Of a stretch of DNA of 64,000 nt, positions 16,567-25,379 are shown one piece after another. The notes beneath the pieces were generated by a model. It had not been told where the DNA came from, ran no database searches, and saw only the letters and a list, made by a program, of their open reading frames with translations. The translations under genes and the position numbers were made by a program. Positions within the stretch are counted from its first letter, which is position 1. The number at the start of each line of letters is the position of its first letter. Source of the stretch: Rossellomorea pakistanensis (GTDB lineage: Bacteria; Bacillota; Bacilli; Bacillales; Bacillaceae_B); NCBI RefSeq assembly GCF_016908495.1, contig NZ_JAFBDZ010000001.1, positions 186,001 to 250,000 on the forward strand. Reading direction: 5' to 3'.

Positions 16567-16604
16567 AAACAGAGCATTTGAGAGATTGGATGCTCTGTTT
16601 TTTT
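16567..16604 (+). terminator. Intrinsic terminator of the sigma-54 operon
   Basis: AAACAGAGCAT / ATGCTCTGTTT with a 12-nt loop, followed by a T-run to 16604, 9 bp after the aminotransferase stop. Confidence 0.9.
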
Positions 16605-16699
16605 ATGCTTCCAATATTGGAAATCATTTGTATTCATGAAACTTTTTAATAAAATAACCGTATACAAAGTAAACGATTTAATAGAAAAGAGGCATGAAA

Positions 16700-17194
16700 A
16701 TGAATTATACCCTTCCTGAACCACAACAACAGATTTCGCAAGATGCAGTGAAGGTATGGAGAGTATCAGCTGTGATTACTCATGTCATATCGATCGTTAT
16801 CCTTTGTATTCTATTATTCTTGGATTCTCGTTATGACTGGTATGAGTGGTTAAAACCTGTTATCTACATACTCATAGCAATCGATATCATCTATTCTATA
16901 TATGGGATTGTTTTATATCCGTACTATTTACAAAAAACGTGGCGTTATGAAGTTGATGAGAGATTTATACAGCTGAAGCATGGCGCACTTGAAAGAGAGA
17001 ATAGTATTATTCCGATGACAAAGGTCCAATATGTCAATACGAATCAAGGACCAATATTGAGAAAATATAATTTATGTACCATTACCATTGGAACAACGGC
17101 TTCCTCACACAAGATACCAGCCATTACAAGAGAAGCAGCAGAAGTATTAAGGACAAAAATTGCTATTTTCGCACAGATTAAAGAGGATGAATGA
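16700..17194 (+). CDS. YdbS-like bacterial PH-domain membrane protein
   Basis: 164-aa protein with two adjacent membrane segments (about 21-45 and 51-74) followed by a bPH2 domain (YEVDERFIQLKHGALERENSIIPMTKVQYVNTNQGPILRKYNL). This is the YdbS architecture, paired in Bacillus with YdbT. The ATG at 16700, 7 nt after AAGAGG, is preferred to the ATG at 16694, which nearly touches the Shine-Dalgarno sequence. It ends 1 bp before the next start and is translationally coupled. In B. subtilis this pair has been linked to resistance to certain antimicrobial peptides made by relatives. Confidence 0.85.
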   Translation: MNYTLPEPQQQISQDAVKVWRVSAVITHVISIVILCILLFLDSRYDWYEWLKPVIYILIAIDIIYSIYGIVLYPYYLQKTWRYEVDERFIQLKHGALERENSIIPMTKVQYVNTNQGPILRKYNLCTITIGTTASSHKIPAITREAAEVLRTKIAIFAQIKEDE

Positions 17195-17195
17195 A

Positions 17196-18674
17196 ATGAA
17201 GTCATCGACTGAATTAAAAACTGATAGAGCCATGATCTCTAGCCGTCTTCATCCACTTTGGATTTTATTTTCAATCATTTTGTCTATCAAAGAAATTATA
17301 TTGCCAGCTTTATTTTTTTTCATCTTTCAAGCAGATTCAACAGCGTCATGGACAATTATTGGTAAATGGGGTGTTCTAGTATTTTTTATCTACCGAATGG
17401 TGTCAATTATCTTCGAGTGGTGGAATTTCAGCTATTCATTCTCGGAAAAAGAATTACAAATCGTAGATGGAAAGTTCGTTAAACATAAACGATTCATCCC
17501 ACTTGAACGAATTCAAAATGTCCAATCAAATACGCATTATTTTCAACGAATCTTTGGGTTGACTTCGATAACACTCGACACAAGCGCTACGTCTAGTGAC
17601 TCATCTGTCAAGTTAGCACTTATTAAACAGGCAGAAGCAGATAAAATAAAGGATTATTTAACACTTAAAGCCAGAGACGTACAATCTGGAGAAAACATGG
17701 TTTCTGAAGTGAAAAACGAAAAGGAAAGTAAAAGAAAGGTCCATTATAAAATCACAAAAAAAGAGATCATAACGTCTACCTTCACATCGTTTAGTCTTTT
17801 AGCACTGTTCCCATTATTAGTTGGTCTATTTTTTAAGATAAATGAGATCATTTCAATTGACTCTTATGCAGAAGATTTTCTGAACTACTTGCAGAAAGAA
17901 TGGGTTTGGATGATTGTGACAGGACTCATTCTTATTTTGTTATCCATGTGTTTTGGCATGATGATGACCTATATACGCTATGGGAATTATCTGGTTACGA
18001 CAGAAGAGGATCGAATAATCATTCAAAAAGGAGTCTTAAATCAAACAGAGCTAACCGTTTTAAAGGATAGGGTGCAGGCTGTTAAATATAATAAATCGTT
18101 TATACGAAGATGGTTCGGTATTGTCGAAGTAGAATTAGTTTGTGCAGGAGCCTTTGGAGATGAAACGATTGAATCGAATGTACTTTTCCCTTTTATTTCA
18201 GAAAGAAAAGCATTGGAATTACTGCCTGAAATTTTGCCTAACTTCACGATAGTAGAAACAATGAAAAAACTGCCTAGAGCCGCACTTTGGTTGAAGCTAT
18301 TTAGACCTAGTTATTTCTGGATCATCGTAACAGCGATTTTACTATTTTTTTGGCCAGATAAATGGTATCTCTCTCCATGTTTACTGACAGTTATTCTTTT
18401 TTTAAGGAGCCAGAATTTCACTCATGGTCGTCATGGATTGGATCAATCCTATATCCAATTAAATTCGGGTGTCTTTTCAGTCGAAAAGTTTGTCACTTCA
18501 AGAAAAAAAATTGAACAATTGTCCATAACGGAATCTTGGATACAAAGAAGGGTAGGGCTATGTACATTTCAAATTGTAACAAAGGGGACACCAGTCCACC
18601 ATGTAGCCATATCAGATATTCCGAGAGAAGAAGCAGAGAAGTATTATAAGTGGTATGCTGAACGGGAGTTTTAA
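17196..18674 (+). CDS. YdbT-like membrane protein with multiple bPH2 domains
   Basis: 492-aa protein containing three bPH2 domains separated by pairs of membrane segments. The repeated signature appears as GKFVKHKRFIPLERIQNVQ, GVLNQTELTVLKDRVQAVKY and GVFSVEKFVTSRKKIEQLSI, each followed by a strand such as FGLTSITLDT or VGLCTFQIVT. That is the YdbT layout. Start was set at the ATG 9 nt after AAGAGG; the Shine-Dalgarno sequence lies inside the end of the partner gene. The two proteins probably act together at the membrane; the molecular activity is unknown. Confidence 0.87.
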   Translation: MKSSTELKTDRAMISSRLHPLWILFSIILSIKEIILPALFFFIFQADSTASWTIIGKWGVLVFFIYRMVSIIFEWWNFSYSFSEKELQIVDGKFVKHKRFIPLERIQNVQSNTHYFQRIFGLTSITLDTSATSSDSSVKLALIKQAEADKIKDYLTLKARDVQSGENMVSEVKNEKESKRKVHYKITKKEIITSTFTSFSLLALFPLLVGLFFKINEIISIDSYAEDFLNYLQKEWVWMIVTGLILILLSMCFGMMMTYIRYGNYLVTTEEDRIIIQKGVLNQTELTVLKDRVQAVKYNKSFIRRWFGIVEVELVCAGAFGDETIESNVLFPFISERKALELLPEILPNFTIVETMKKLPRAALWLKLFRPSYFWIIVTAILLFFWPDKWYLSPCLLTVILFLRSQNFTHGRHGLDQSYIQLNSGVFSVEKFVTSRKKIEQLSITESWIQRRVGLCTFQIVTKGTPVHHVAISDIPREEAEKYYKWYAEREF

Positions 18675-18683
18675 CATTATTTA

Positions 18684-18801
18684 AGGATTTTTTCAAAAGA
18701 TTGTTGTTTTTTTAAATATAAATTTTTGTAAAAAGGTTGGTTGGAGCGGAACGCGAGCATCCTTCACTGCAACCATAACAACAATGTTACGAAAACAGCT
18801 T
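18684..18801. repeat. MITE-like palindromic repeat, family A, shortened copy
   Basis: Ends match the copy at 1271-1493: left TTTTTTCAAAAGATTGTTG and right ACAATGTTACGAAAACAGCT. The inner block AAAAAGGTTGGTTGGAGCG and GCGAGCATCCTTC is kept, but about 100 bp of the core is missing. It begins 9 bp after the YdbT-like stop codon and may serve as its transcription end. Confidence 0.7.
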
Positions 18802-18916
18802 TATTTAAAAAGGCTAAATCATTAACTACACGATCTCTAAAATAAAGCTTAGCAAAGAGGGGAATAGTGAAAAGCGTCGAAATTATTATTATACGAAATC
18901 TATGTGAGGTTACTAA

Positions 18917-19504
18917 ATGGGGAGAATAATAGGAGTAATCTTAATTATAATCGCGATTCCGTTCATTTTTCATGAACAAATAAAAGGATTTATCCTCGAT
19001 AGGTTTAATGAAAAGGTCATTGCAGCCATTGAGGAGGATCATCAACTAATCGAAAAAAATATATTGGAAAAGTTCTATATAGAAGATGAAAAATCGATTA
19101 AGGTATCAGGAATTGAAGGGGTGTTATCGATCCCTTCCATCAATCTCGAAGAACCCATATTTCAAGGAGCAAGTGAGGAGAATTTAAAAAACGGAGTGGC
19201 ATTAGTTGATGAGAATGATAGCTTTTATGAAAATAATATCACTATTGCAGGGCACAGAATGAATGCGTATGGTATCCTTTTTAATCGGCTTCATGAAGTG
19301 AAAATTGGTGATGAAGTAACGATAAAAACGAATAAAGAAACCTTAACATTTGAGGTCACAAAACGCTTTAAAGTGACTCCAAAAGAAGTCTCAGTGTTAA
19401 AGGAAACAGATGAAAAGATAATTACACTCATTACTTGTGAATCTTATAATTGGAATACGGAACAATTTGATGAACGATTGATTATTAGAGGGGTAATCAG
19501 GTAG
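18917..19504 (+). CDS. Sortase (class A/D type)
   Basis: 195-aa membrane-anchored transpeptidase with an N-terminal transmembrane segment (2-22) and an extracellular catalytic domain (about 65-195). The triad is visible: His113 in IAGHRM, Cys174 in the TLITCES motif and Arg187 in DERLIIRG. Sortases cut an LPxTG-like signal and attach the protein to peptidoglycan. Start follows GTGAGGT. No LPxTG-type substrate is encoded in this window, so its targets lie elsewhere. Subclass is uncertain from sequence alone; single class D sortases are common in Bacillus. Confidence 0.88.
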   Translation: MGRIIGVILIIIAIPFIFHEQIKGFILDRFNEKVIAAIEEDHQLIEKNILEKFYIEDEKSIKVSGIEGVLSIPSINLEEPIFQGASEENLKNGVALVDENDSFYENNITIAGHRMNAYGILFNRLHEVKIGDEVTIKTNKETLTFEVTKRFKVTPKEVSVLKETDEKIITLITCESYNWNTEQFDERLIIRGVIR

Positions 19505-19532
19505 GAAAATCCAAGTGAATAGTGGTGCTCAA

Positions 19533-19994
19533 ATGAATGTTCAATTAAAAGTCGTTACTAGACAAAACTGGGAAGAAGCATTAACTCTAGAAGTAGAACA
19601 ACATCAAAGTAAATTTGTACCTACAGTAGCCGTTTCACTTGCAAAAGTCTACATAAAACCAGATGGTGAAAATATCGAATATATTCCGTTTGCTATTTAT
19701 GATCAAGAAGAAATGGTTGGTTTTATTATGCATGCCTTTGATGAAAGCACTTCTAACATGTATTGGATAAATGGATTGATCATTGATAAAAAATTCCAAG
19801 GTAAAGGTTATGGTAAAGCGGCATTAACGGAAGTTGTCAGATGGATTTCAAACAAATTTACTCAATGCAAAGAAATTCGATTAACGGTATATAGAGAGAA
19901 CTATACTGGTATAAATCTATATAAAAACTTCGGTTTTGTGCCTACTGGTGAGGTATATGGAGATGAAGATGTTTGGAGATTAATCATTAAATAA
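19533..19994 (+). CDS. GNAT family acetyltransferase (BltD/diamine acetyltransferase-like)
   Basis: 153-aa GNAT enzyme. The core reads PFAIYDQEEMVGFIMHAFDE, then MYWINGLIIDKKFQGKGYGKAALTEVVRW, with the acetyl-CoA binding loop QGKGYGKA, then LTVYRENYTGINLYKNFGFVPTGE. The domain order and the closing NLYKNFGFVPTGE are as in spermidine/spermine acetyltransferases such as BltD. An alternative GTG start at 19515 would add six residues; the ATG at 19533 follows GTGGTG and gives the usual N-terminus. Polyamine specificity is inferred. Confidence 0.8.
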   Translation: MNVQLKVVTRQNWEEALTLEVEQHQSKFVPTVAVSLAKVYIKPDGENIEYIPFAIYDQEEMVGFIMHAFDESTSNMYWINGLIIDKKFQGKGYGKAALTEVVRWISNKFTQCKEIRLTVYRENYTGINLYKNFGFVPTGEVYGDEDVWRLIIK

Positions 19995-20063
19995 AACTTT
20001 GTGAAGTTGATGGTCTTGAAGAAGATGTGAACCATCATTATTCACTAATTTAGGTTTAAGGAG

Positions 20064-20089
20064 GAACTGCTAATGGCAGTTCTTTTTTT
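20064..20089 (+). terminator. Intrinsic terminator of the acetyltransferase gene
   Basis: GAACTGC-TAATG-GCAGTTC followed by seven T. It lies 70 bp after the stop codon. Confidence 0.8.
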
Positions 20090-20278
20090 ATTGAAAAGTT
20101 ACCTATTATGCCTGCCACAATTTAAGTCTGTTCCAAAATAAAAACATCTTAATAAAATACTAAGAAGATTTATTTCCTTATTTGTCATTTAACATAAATG
20201 AATTATGTTAAAATGAATAAGATTTTCGATTAATTATTGAGTATTAAGGAACATGGGTCTATATCGGGTGGCGTGCAC

Positions 20279-21337
20279 ATGATTTACTTTATTATTTTTA
20301 TCATTTTTAATCTATTTATCTTAAAAAAACAACTTATGGAAACTTCATCAATGGCTATTGTTATGGCACTTGGAATTATTACAAATGGAGTTTTATTTAA
20401 TTACATTGGAATGGATACATGGTATGTTAAATTAATTTCACTTTATTGCTTGTCCCTATGGTTGGTAATTACTTTGAATATTTTTCAGTCATTGTGTATT
20501 CGTAAGAATTTTATTGCCTTACATTTGACTGATAAGGTGAATCGTTTTGGCGTGGGGACATGGATTGCCGCGACTAATATCATTTGTATCCTGATTCATG
20601 AAGAATTTAGTCAATGGTCAATCGTGGCTAACATCTTAGGATATTGGAACCTTTTTCTTTGGCTGGTCTTTATTGGGTTTTCCTTGAAGACAATGGCGAA
20701 GTTTTTTTTCCAGCCCATTGAGAAGGTGCACGGAGTGATCCTTTTAACAACGGTAAGTACACAATCTATCGTGGTGATGAACAGTCAATTAAATCTGTTT
20801 AGCGTCGTCCTTAATAAACTTTTCATTGTCACAGGAATCCTTTTTTACTTGTTTTGTCTATATTTAATTATAAAAAGGTATTTAAAGGTTAAATGGATGC
20901 TTGAAACGGATTGGAAGAACACAAATTGTATTATACATGGTGCTCTATCGATAACGGGTGTTGCTTGTTCGTTTACACACAGCTTTTCTTCGATGGTCAT
21001 GATCCTCTGGTTTATTGTTTGCTTTCTTTTTATTTTCATAGAATCGATAGAGGTTATCAGACTGTTAAAAAGGATGAATAAATTTGGATTCAGGATGGCA
21101 TTTATGATCTATGATACTTCTCAATGGAGCAGGATCTTTACCTTTGGGATGTTCTATACATTTACCATTTTTCTAAAACCAACTTCTACTCTTGTAATGG
21201 ATATTAAAGAAGGAATTATTAATGTTGGGATATGGGTTATTTTTGTACTATTACTGTTTCAAATGTTCCTTTTAACAAAACAAGTTACTTTACAGGTTAA
21301 AACAATAAGGAAAGATCCACATTCAATGGAAATGTAA
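20279..21337 (+). CDS. Polytopic membrane protein, TDT (TehA/Mae1)-like
   Basis: 352-aa protein with ten hydrophobic segments, the length and topology of the tellurite-resistance/dicarboxylate transporter (TDT) family. RFGVGTWIAATNIICI corresponds to the first conserved GTW-containing helix, and the later HGVILLTTVSTQSIVV resembles the conserved second repeat. Start was put at the ATG 8 nt after GGGTGG; a TTG 42 nt upstream lacks a Shine-Dalgarno sequence. The family assignment is tentative; the alternative is an uncharacterised Bacillaceae membrane protein. It is monocistronic with terminators on both sides. Confidence 0.65.
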   Translation: MIYFIIFIIFNLFILKKQLMETSSMAIVMALGIITNGVLFNYIGMDTWYVKLISLYCLSLWLVITLNIFQSLCIRKNFIALHLTDKVNRFGVGTWIAATNIICILIHEEFSQWSIVANILGYWNLFLWLVFIGFSLKTMAKFFFQPIEKVHGVILLTTVSTQSIVVMNSQLNLFSVVLNKLFIVTGILFYLFCLYLIIKRYLKVKWMLETDWKNTNCIIHGALSITGVACSFTHSFSSMVMILWFIVCFLFIFIESIEVIRLLKRMNKFGFRMAFMIYDTSQWSRIFTFGMFYTFTIFLKPTSTLVMDIKEGIINVGIWVIFVLLLFQMFLLTKQVTLQVKTIRKDPHSMEM

Positions 21338-21363
21338 GGAATATTGATTGGACTATTTTGAAG

Positions 21364-21389
21364 GAGCTGCATATAAGCGGCTCTTTTTT
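21364..21389 (+). terminator. Intrinsic terminator of the TDT-like gene
   Basis: GAGCTGC / GCGGCTC (one G-U pair) with a 6-nt loop and a following T-run. Confidence 0.8.
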
Positions 21390-21601
21390 ATGTAGTACTC
21401 AATCTGTATTATTGAGAAAAACCATGAAGTTAGACGATATTAATTAAAAGATTTTAAGCCATTTTAGGAAAATTTTCATTAAGCATCAACTTAATTTACA
21501 AATTAAAGTATAATTCGACATATTTCTATTATTATTAGAATATTCAAAATAAAATTACTAGATAAATTTTTTGCTAGAATACGAGTCAGGAGGGGATTTA
21601 A

Positions 21602-23227
21602 TTGACGAAATACAAAAATTGGAAAAAAGTTGTTGGTGCAATAACATTAAGTGCTGCTCTTGTAGGAGCAAGCCAGGGAGTTTCAGCTCAAGCAAATGAT
21701 GCTGCGTGGAAATTAAAGCCACAAGCTAAAATGGAGTGGAATGAAGACAAAGGGGCTTCTTTCTTAAAGGGGAATCTTACCTCAGATAAAGTAAAATCAG
21801 AGAAACAAGCCAAAGGATTCCTGAAGAGCAATAAAAAAGTATTTGAAATCGATCCAGATGCAAATCTAGTATTACAAGAAACAAAGAAAGATGATCTTGG
21901 AATGACACATTACATTTATCAACCAAGTATTCAAAATGTTCCAATTGATCAATCAAAAGTGATTGTACATACGGATAAAGAAGGTAATGTTGTCGCAGTA
22001 AATGGTGATTTCCATAAAGAAGCACCTAAAAAGCTTAAACAAAACAAAAAGCTATCAAAAAAGAAAGCCATTCATACTGCTTGGTCGCATATTGATGTAG
22101 ATCGTAAAAAAGCAGATAAGGATTTAAAAACAAAAGATGGAGAAAAAAGTGCACTAACGGAAAAATCAGATTTAGTTGTTTACCATGAAGATGGCACTTA
22201 CACCTTAGCTTACCATGTACAGCTACAATTCCCAGAGCCAACACCTTCAAACTGGCAAATTTGGGTGAACGCTGAAAACGGTGAAGTCTTAAAAGCTGTT
22301 AATAAAGTTCATGAAGCAACTGGTTCAGGTACTGGAGTTCTTGGTGATACAAAATCTTTAAATACCTACTATACTAATGGAACCTACTATTTATATGATG
22401 TATCAAAACCAATGAACGGGGTTATCCAAACACTAGATAATAACAATGGCGGTCAATATAATTTACCAGGTTATTATATAACAGAAACGGATAACAGATT
22501 TACAGATGCACGTGACAGAGCTGCTGTGGATGCTCATCACTATGCAGGAAAAGTTTTTGATTATTACTACAATAAATTTGGAAGAGTTAGCTATGACGGT
22601 AATGGAGCAGATATTACATCTACCGTTCATTTCGGCAACAATTATAACAATGCTGCCTGGATCGGAAATCAAATGATCTATGGGGATGGAGATGGTAGTG
22701 TTTTTGCACCACTTTCTGGAGCACTAGATGTAGTAGCGCATGAACTAACACATGCGGTTACAGATTTCTCTGCTGATTTAGTATATGAGAATCAATCCGG
22801 AGCACTTAACGAATCCTTCTCTGATGTTTTCGGATATTTCCTTGATCCTGAAGATTGGTTAATGGGTGAAGATGTCTACACTCCAGGAGTTAGTGGAGAT
22901 GCTTTAAGAAGCTTATCCAATCCAAATGCTTACAATCAACCAGACCATATGAATGAATATCAAAACCTGCCAAACACTGAAGAGGGTGACTGGGGAGGAG
23001 TCCACATTAACAGTGGAATTCCAAACAAAGCTGCGTACTATACAATCAATAGTATCGGTCGTGCCAAAGCAGAAGAAATCTATTACCGAGCTTTAACAGT
23101 ATATTTAACACCAAATAGTGATTTCTCTTATGCTCGTGATGCTTTAGTACAATCTGCTCAAGACCTTTATGGTTCTGCTGCAGCTAATTCTGTTGCATCT
23201 GCTTGGAGCAATGTAGGAGTAAACTAA
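21602..23227 (+). CDS. npr: Bacillolysin-type neutral metalloprotease (M4, thermolysin family)
   Basis: Secreted zinc endopeptidase of 541 aa made as a preproenzyme. The signal peptide covers about 1-31 (KKVVGAITLSAALVGASQGVSAQA), followed by an FTP/PepSY propeptide to about 235 and the mature domain. Zinc ligands are His380 and His384 in HELTH and Glu404 in NESFSD; Glu381 is catalytic, and HINSGIPNKAAY carries the transition-state region. Start is TTG after AGGAGGGG. It is flanked by terminators and thus has its own transcript. Large extracellular proteases of this type are usually made at the transition to stationary phase. Confidence 0.95.
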   Translation: MTKYKNWKKVVGAITLSAALVGASQGVSAQANDAAWKLKPQAKMEWNEDKGASFLKGNLTSDKVKSEKQAKGFLKSNKKVFEIDPDANLVLQETKKDDLGMTHYIYQPSIQNVPIDQSKVIVHTDKEGNVVAVNGDFHKEAPKKLKQNKKLSKKKAIHTAWSHIDVDRKKADKDLKTKDGEKSALTEKSDLVVYHEDGTYTLAYHVQLQFPEPTPSNWQIWVNAENGEVLKAVNKVHEATGSGTGVLGDTKSLNTYYTNGTYYLYDVSKPMNGVIQTLDNNNGGQYNLPGYYITETDNRFTDARDRAAVDAHHYAGKVFDYYYNKFGRVSYDGNGADITSTVHFGNNYNNAAWIGNQMIYGDGDGSVFAPLSGALDVVAHELTHAVTDFSADLVYENQSGALNESFSDVFGYFLDPEDWLMGEDVYTPGVSGDALRSLSNPNAYNQPDHMNEYQNLPNTEEGDWGGVHINSGIPNKAAYYTINSIGRAKAEEIYYRALTVYLTPNSDFSYARDALVQSAQDLYGSAAANSVASAWSNVGVN

Positions 23228-23244
23228 TATTTTCGATTATTTTA

Positions 23245-23294
23245 GGGGGCTGTCTGATTAGTGCATTTTTTACTATTAGATGGCTCTTTTTTTT
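23245..23294 (+). terminator. Terminator of the neutral protease gene
   Basis: GGGGGCTGTCT and AGATGGCTCTTTTT form a stem with several G-U pairs around a T-rich loop, followed by a long T-run. Confidence 0.65.
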
Positions 23295-23538
23295 GATTTT
23301 CCTTTAGAAATCATATGATTAATCATTCCAACCGAGTTCAGGATCATCATTTTCCTTGACTTGAATATGGTAATGCACAACTTTTTAATTTTATGCACGA
23401 AAAAGATTTGGAAAATGCTCGGGAATCTAATTTTGCACACAAAAATCCGGAGGAAATGTATGAGATTTCAAATTTATGACATTTCATATGTAGGGAACAA
23501 ACAAAACTTATCATTCTGATATTACTAATAAAAACAAA

Positions 23539-23630
23539 GGGCTCTCCCGAAATCAAGGTGTCAGGAACCACAACATCTGTGTATAGAAGGTCTCCTCAAA
23601 AATTCTTCTATGTATGGGCAATTCGGATCC
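23539..23630. repeat. Dispersed palindromic repeat, family B, partial copy
   Basis: Starts GGGCTCTCCCGAAAT and contains TCAGGAACCACAA and an inner stem TATAGAAG/CTTCTATG. The left end matches the element at 61388-61493 (end sequence GGCTGTCCCGAAA). The right terminal arm is missing or decayed. Confidence 0.55.
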
Positions 23631-23744
23631 CATACGACTCCGATAACTACGATCCATTGGTCTGGTTATAGTACGCAAAGCATATAACATATAGATTAGC
23701 AGTCTAATTACATAAAATTGGTCTGATTTTTTTGGTGGACTAGG

Positions 23745-24142
23745 AAGAAAAAGGTCGTTCTTTAGAGTCATGAGAGCCCGAATTAGATTAATTTACAAGA
23801 AAAAGGTCATTCATCAAAGTTATGAAAGCCCAAAATATGTCGAGTTACAAGAAAAAGGTCATTCATCAAAGTTATGAAAGCCCAAATTAGATTGATTTAC
23901 AAGAAAAAGGTCGTTCATCAAAGTCATGAAAGCTCAAATTAGATTGAGTTACAAGAAAAAGGTCGTTCATCAAAGTTATGAAAGCCCAAAATAGATTGAA
24001 TTACAAGAAAAAGGTCGTTCATCAGAGTCATGAAAGCCCAAATTAGATTGAATTACAAGAAAAAGGTCATTCATCAGAGTCATGAAAGCCCAAATTAGAT
24101 TGAATTACAAGAAAAAGGTCATTCATCAGCGTTATGAAAGCC
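23745..24142. repeat. 52-bp tandem repeat array, about 7.7 units
   Basis: Units begin AAGAAAAAGGTC(A/G)TTCATC and end near TTAGATTGAATTAC. They start at 23745, 23797, 23849, 23901, 23953, 24005, 24057 and, truncated, 24109, an exact 52-bp period. Substitutions recur at a few positions (A/G after GGTC, AAAG/AGAG, TTATG/TCATG), indicating duplication and partial homogenisation. There are no spacers, so it is not a CRISPR. The period is not a multiple of three and stops occur in all frames, so it is not protein-coding. Each unit has a small inverted repeat, TTCAT/ATGAA. Confidence 0.93.
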
Positions 24143-24209
24143 ATGATCTATAAAATCGTACATGGAAAAAGATCTTATATAACTGTTAATAAATTGAATT
24201 TTATCATAA

Positions 24210-25196
24210 CTAATGAGTTTCCTCTTTTTTCTGTTGAGCTAGAACCGTTTTATTAACCATTCCTGATGGTTCTTCTAACCAGGTGTATTTTAACATAATA
24301 TCTACCCCATCCTTTGCAAAAAGGGCAATTTCCAATGATAAACACTCATAATTTAGAGCGAGATCACTCCTTTGACTAGCTGCAGCAGCAGTAGCATAAT
24401 TCCCAAACTCCGTGGCAGCAAGTAAAGACATCAGAGAATACTTGTGTGGTTTCGTTTGTAACAGAGTTATCCCAAGTATTAGGAGCATGAACATTACTAT
24501 CCATTAGGGCAGATGTAAAGTGCTTTTGGGAAATATCTTTTCCCCTTAACATAATTTCTGTACAACTTTATTCGGGGAAGTTTGAGCGAATGCTAAACTT
24601 AACATGGCCCCAATTAAATTCGTTTGGATATTAAATGTATAAATGGGAGATTTCAATTGTATTCACCGGTATTTATTTCGTAAAGAACTAAAAGCCACTT
24701 AAGTAACTCTTATCTTTTACCATTTCAGATTCGTCTTTTACAATAATATACGGTGAACGTATATAAAGCCCTTTCTCCTTTAGAACCGTTATACTCTTCT
24801 TTAACAATTCATTTGTTTCTATAAGACCTGTTGTAAAAAAAATCAATTAAATCGTCTCTAGAGGACATAGATATTAATCCACTATAAGCAAAATGTCCCG
24901 CCTTTAACATATGGTTGACATACATCAACATAAAAGGGTCTGATACTAATTTTGGTGAATCTAAACGGACATCATTCTGATTGAAGCCTTTTTGAAGCGG
25001 GAGTTTTCTCTTGATTAAATATTCGAATAACCTCTTCCTGATGTTTCACTGTTAAATCAAAAGCATAAAGGATGACCTCCTTAATTTCAGGATCTTTTAC
25101 AGTCTTTAAAAAATAATTAAAAATTAAATTTGACATACTGTCATTCATATAGGCAGTCCATAATACCCCTATTTCAGATGAGGTGGGTTGGATCAC
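24210..25196 (-). pseudogene. Decayed DUF3231 family gene
   Basis: Read on the minus strand, the start (25196 down to 24972) gives PTSSEIGVLWTAYMNDSMSN, like the N-terminus of the intact neighbour at 25380. After a stop and frame change come FMLMYVNHMLKAGHFAYSGL, KKSITVLKEKGLYIRSPYI and, near 24494-24210, SDLALNYECLSLEIALFAKDG and WLEEPSGMVNK, again collinear with the intact protein. At least three frame changes and stops separate these blocks. It is a dead paralogue transcribed, if at all, divergently from the intact copy. Confidence 0.8.
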
Positions 25197-25379
25197 ATGT
25201 CCAAATCATAATCCTCCTTCATCATTCTTTTCCTTCATAAGGTTTCCTTATTTTTATTTTTCATTACATACCCTATTAAGGTATAAGGCAATGCCTAAAG
25301 TGTTTTTTAAAAGTTAGACAGAATAATAAAGGGGTTAAGTTACACAATAAAATAAACTAGAAATAAAGGGATGGTTTAC

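Noticed and set aside
23553-23771. Minus-strand frame of 72 codons
   Set aside because: Composed of family B repeat sequence and the first tandem repeat unit, without a ribosome binding site.
23745-24142. CRISPR-like regular repeats
   Set aside because: Units are contiguous and 52 bp long with no spacers; no cas genes nearby.
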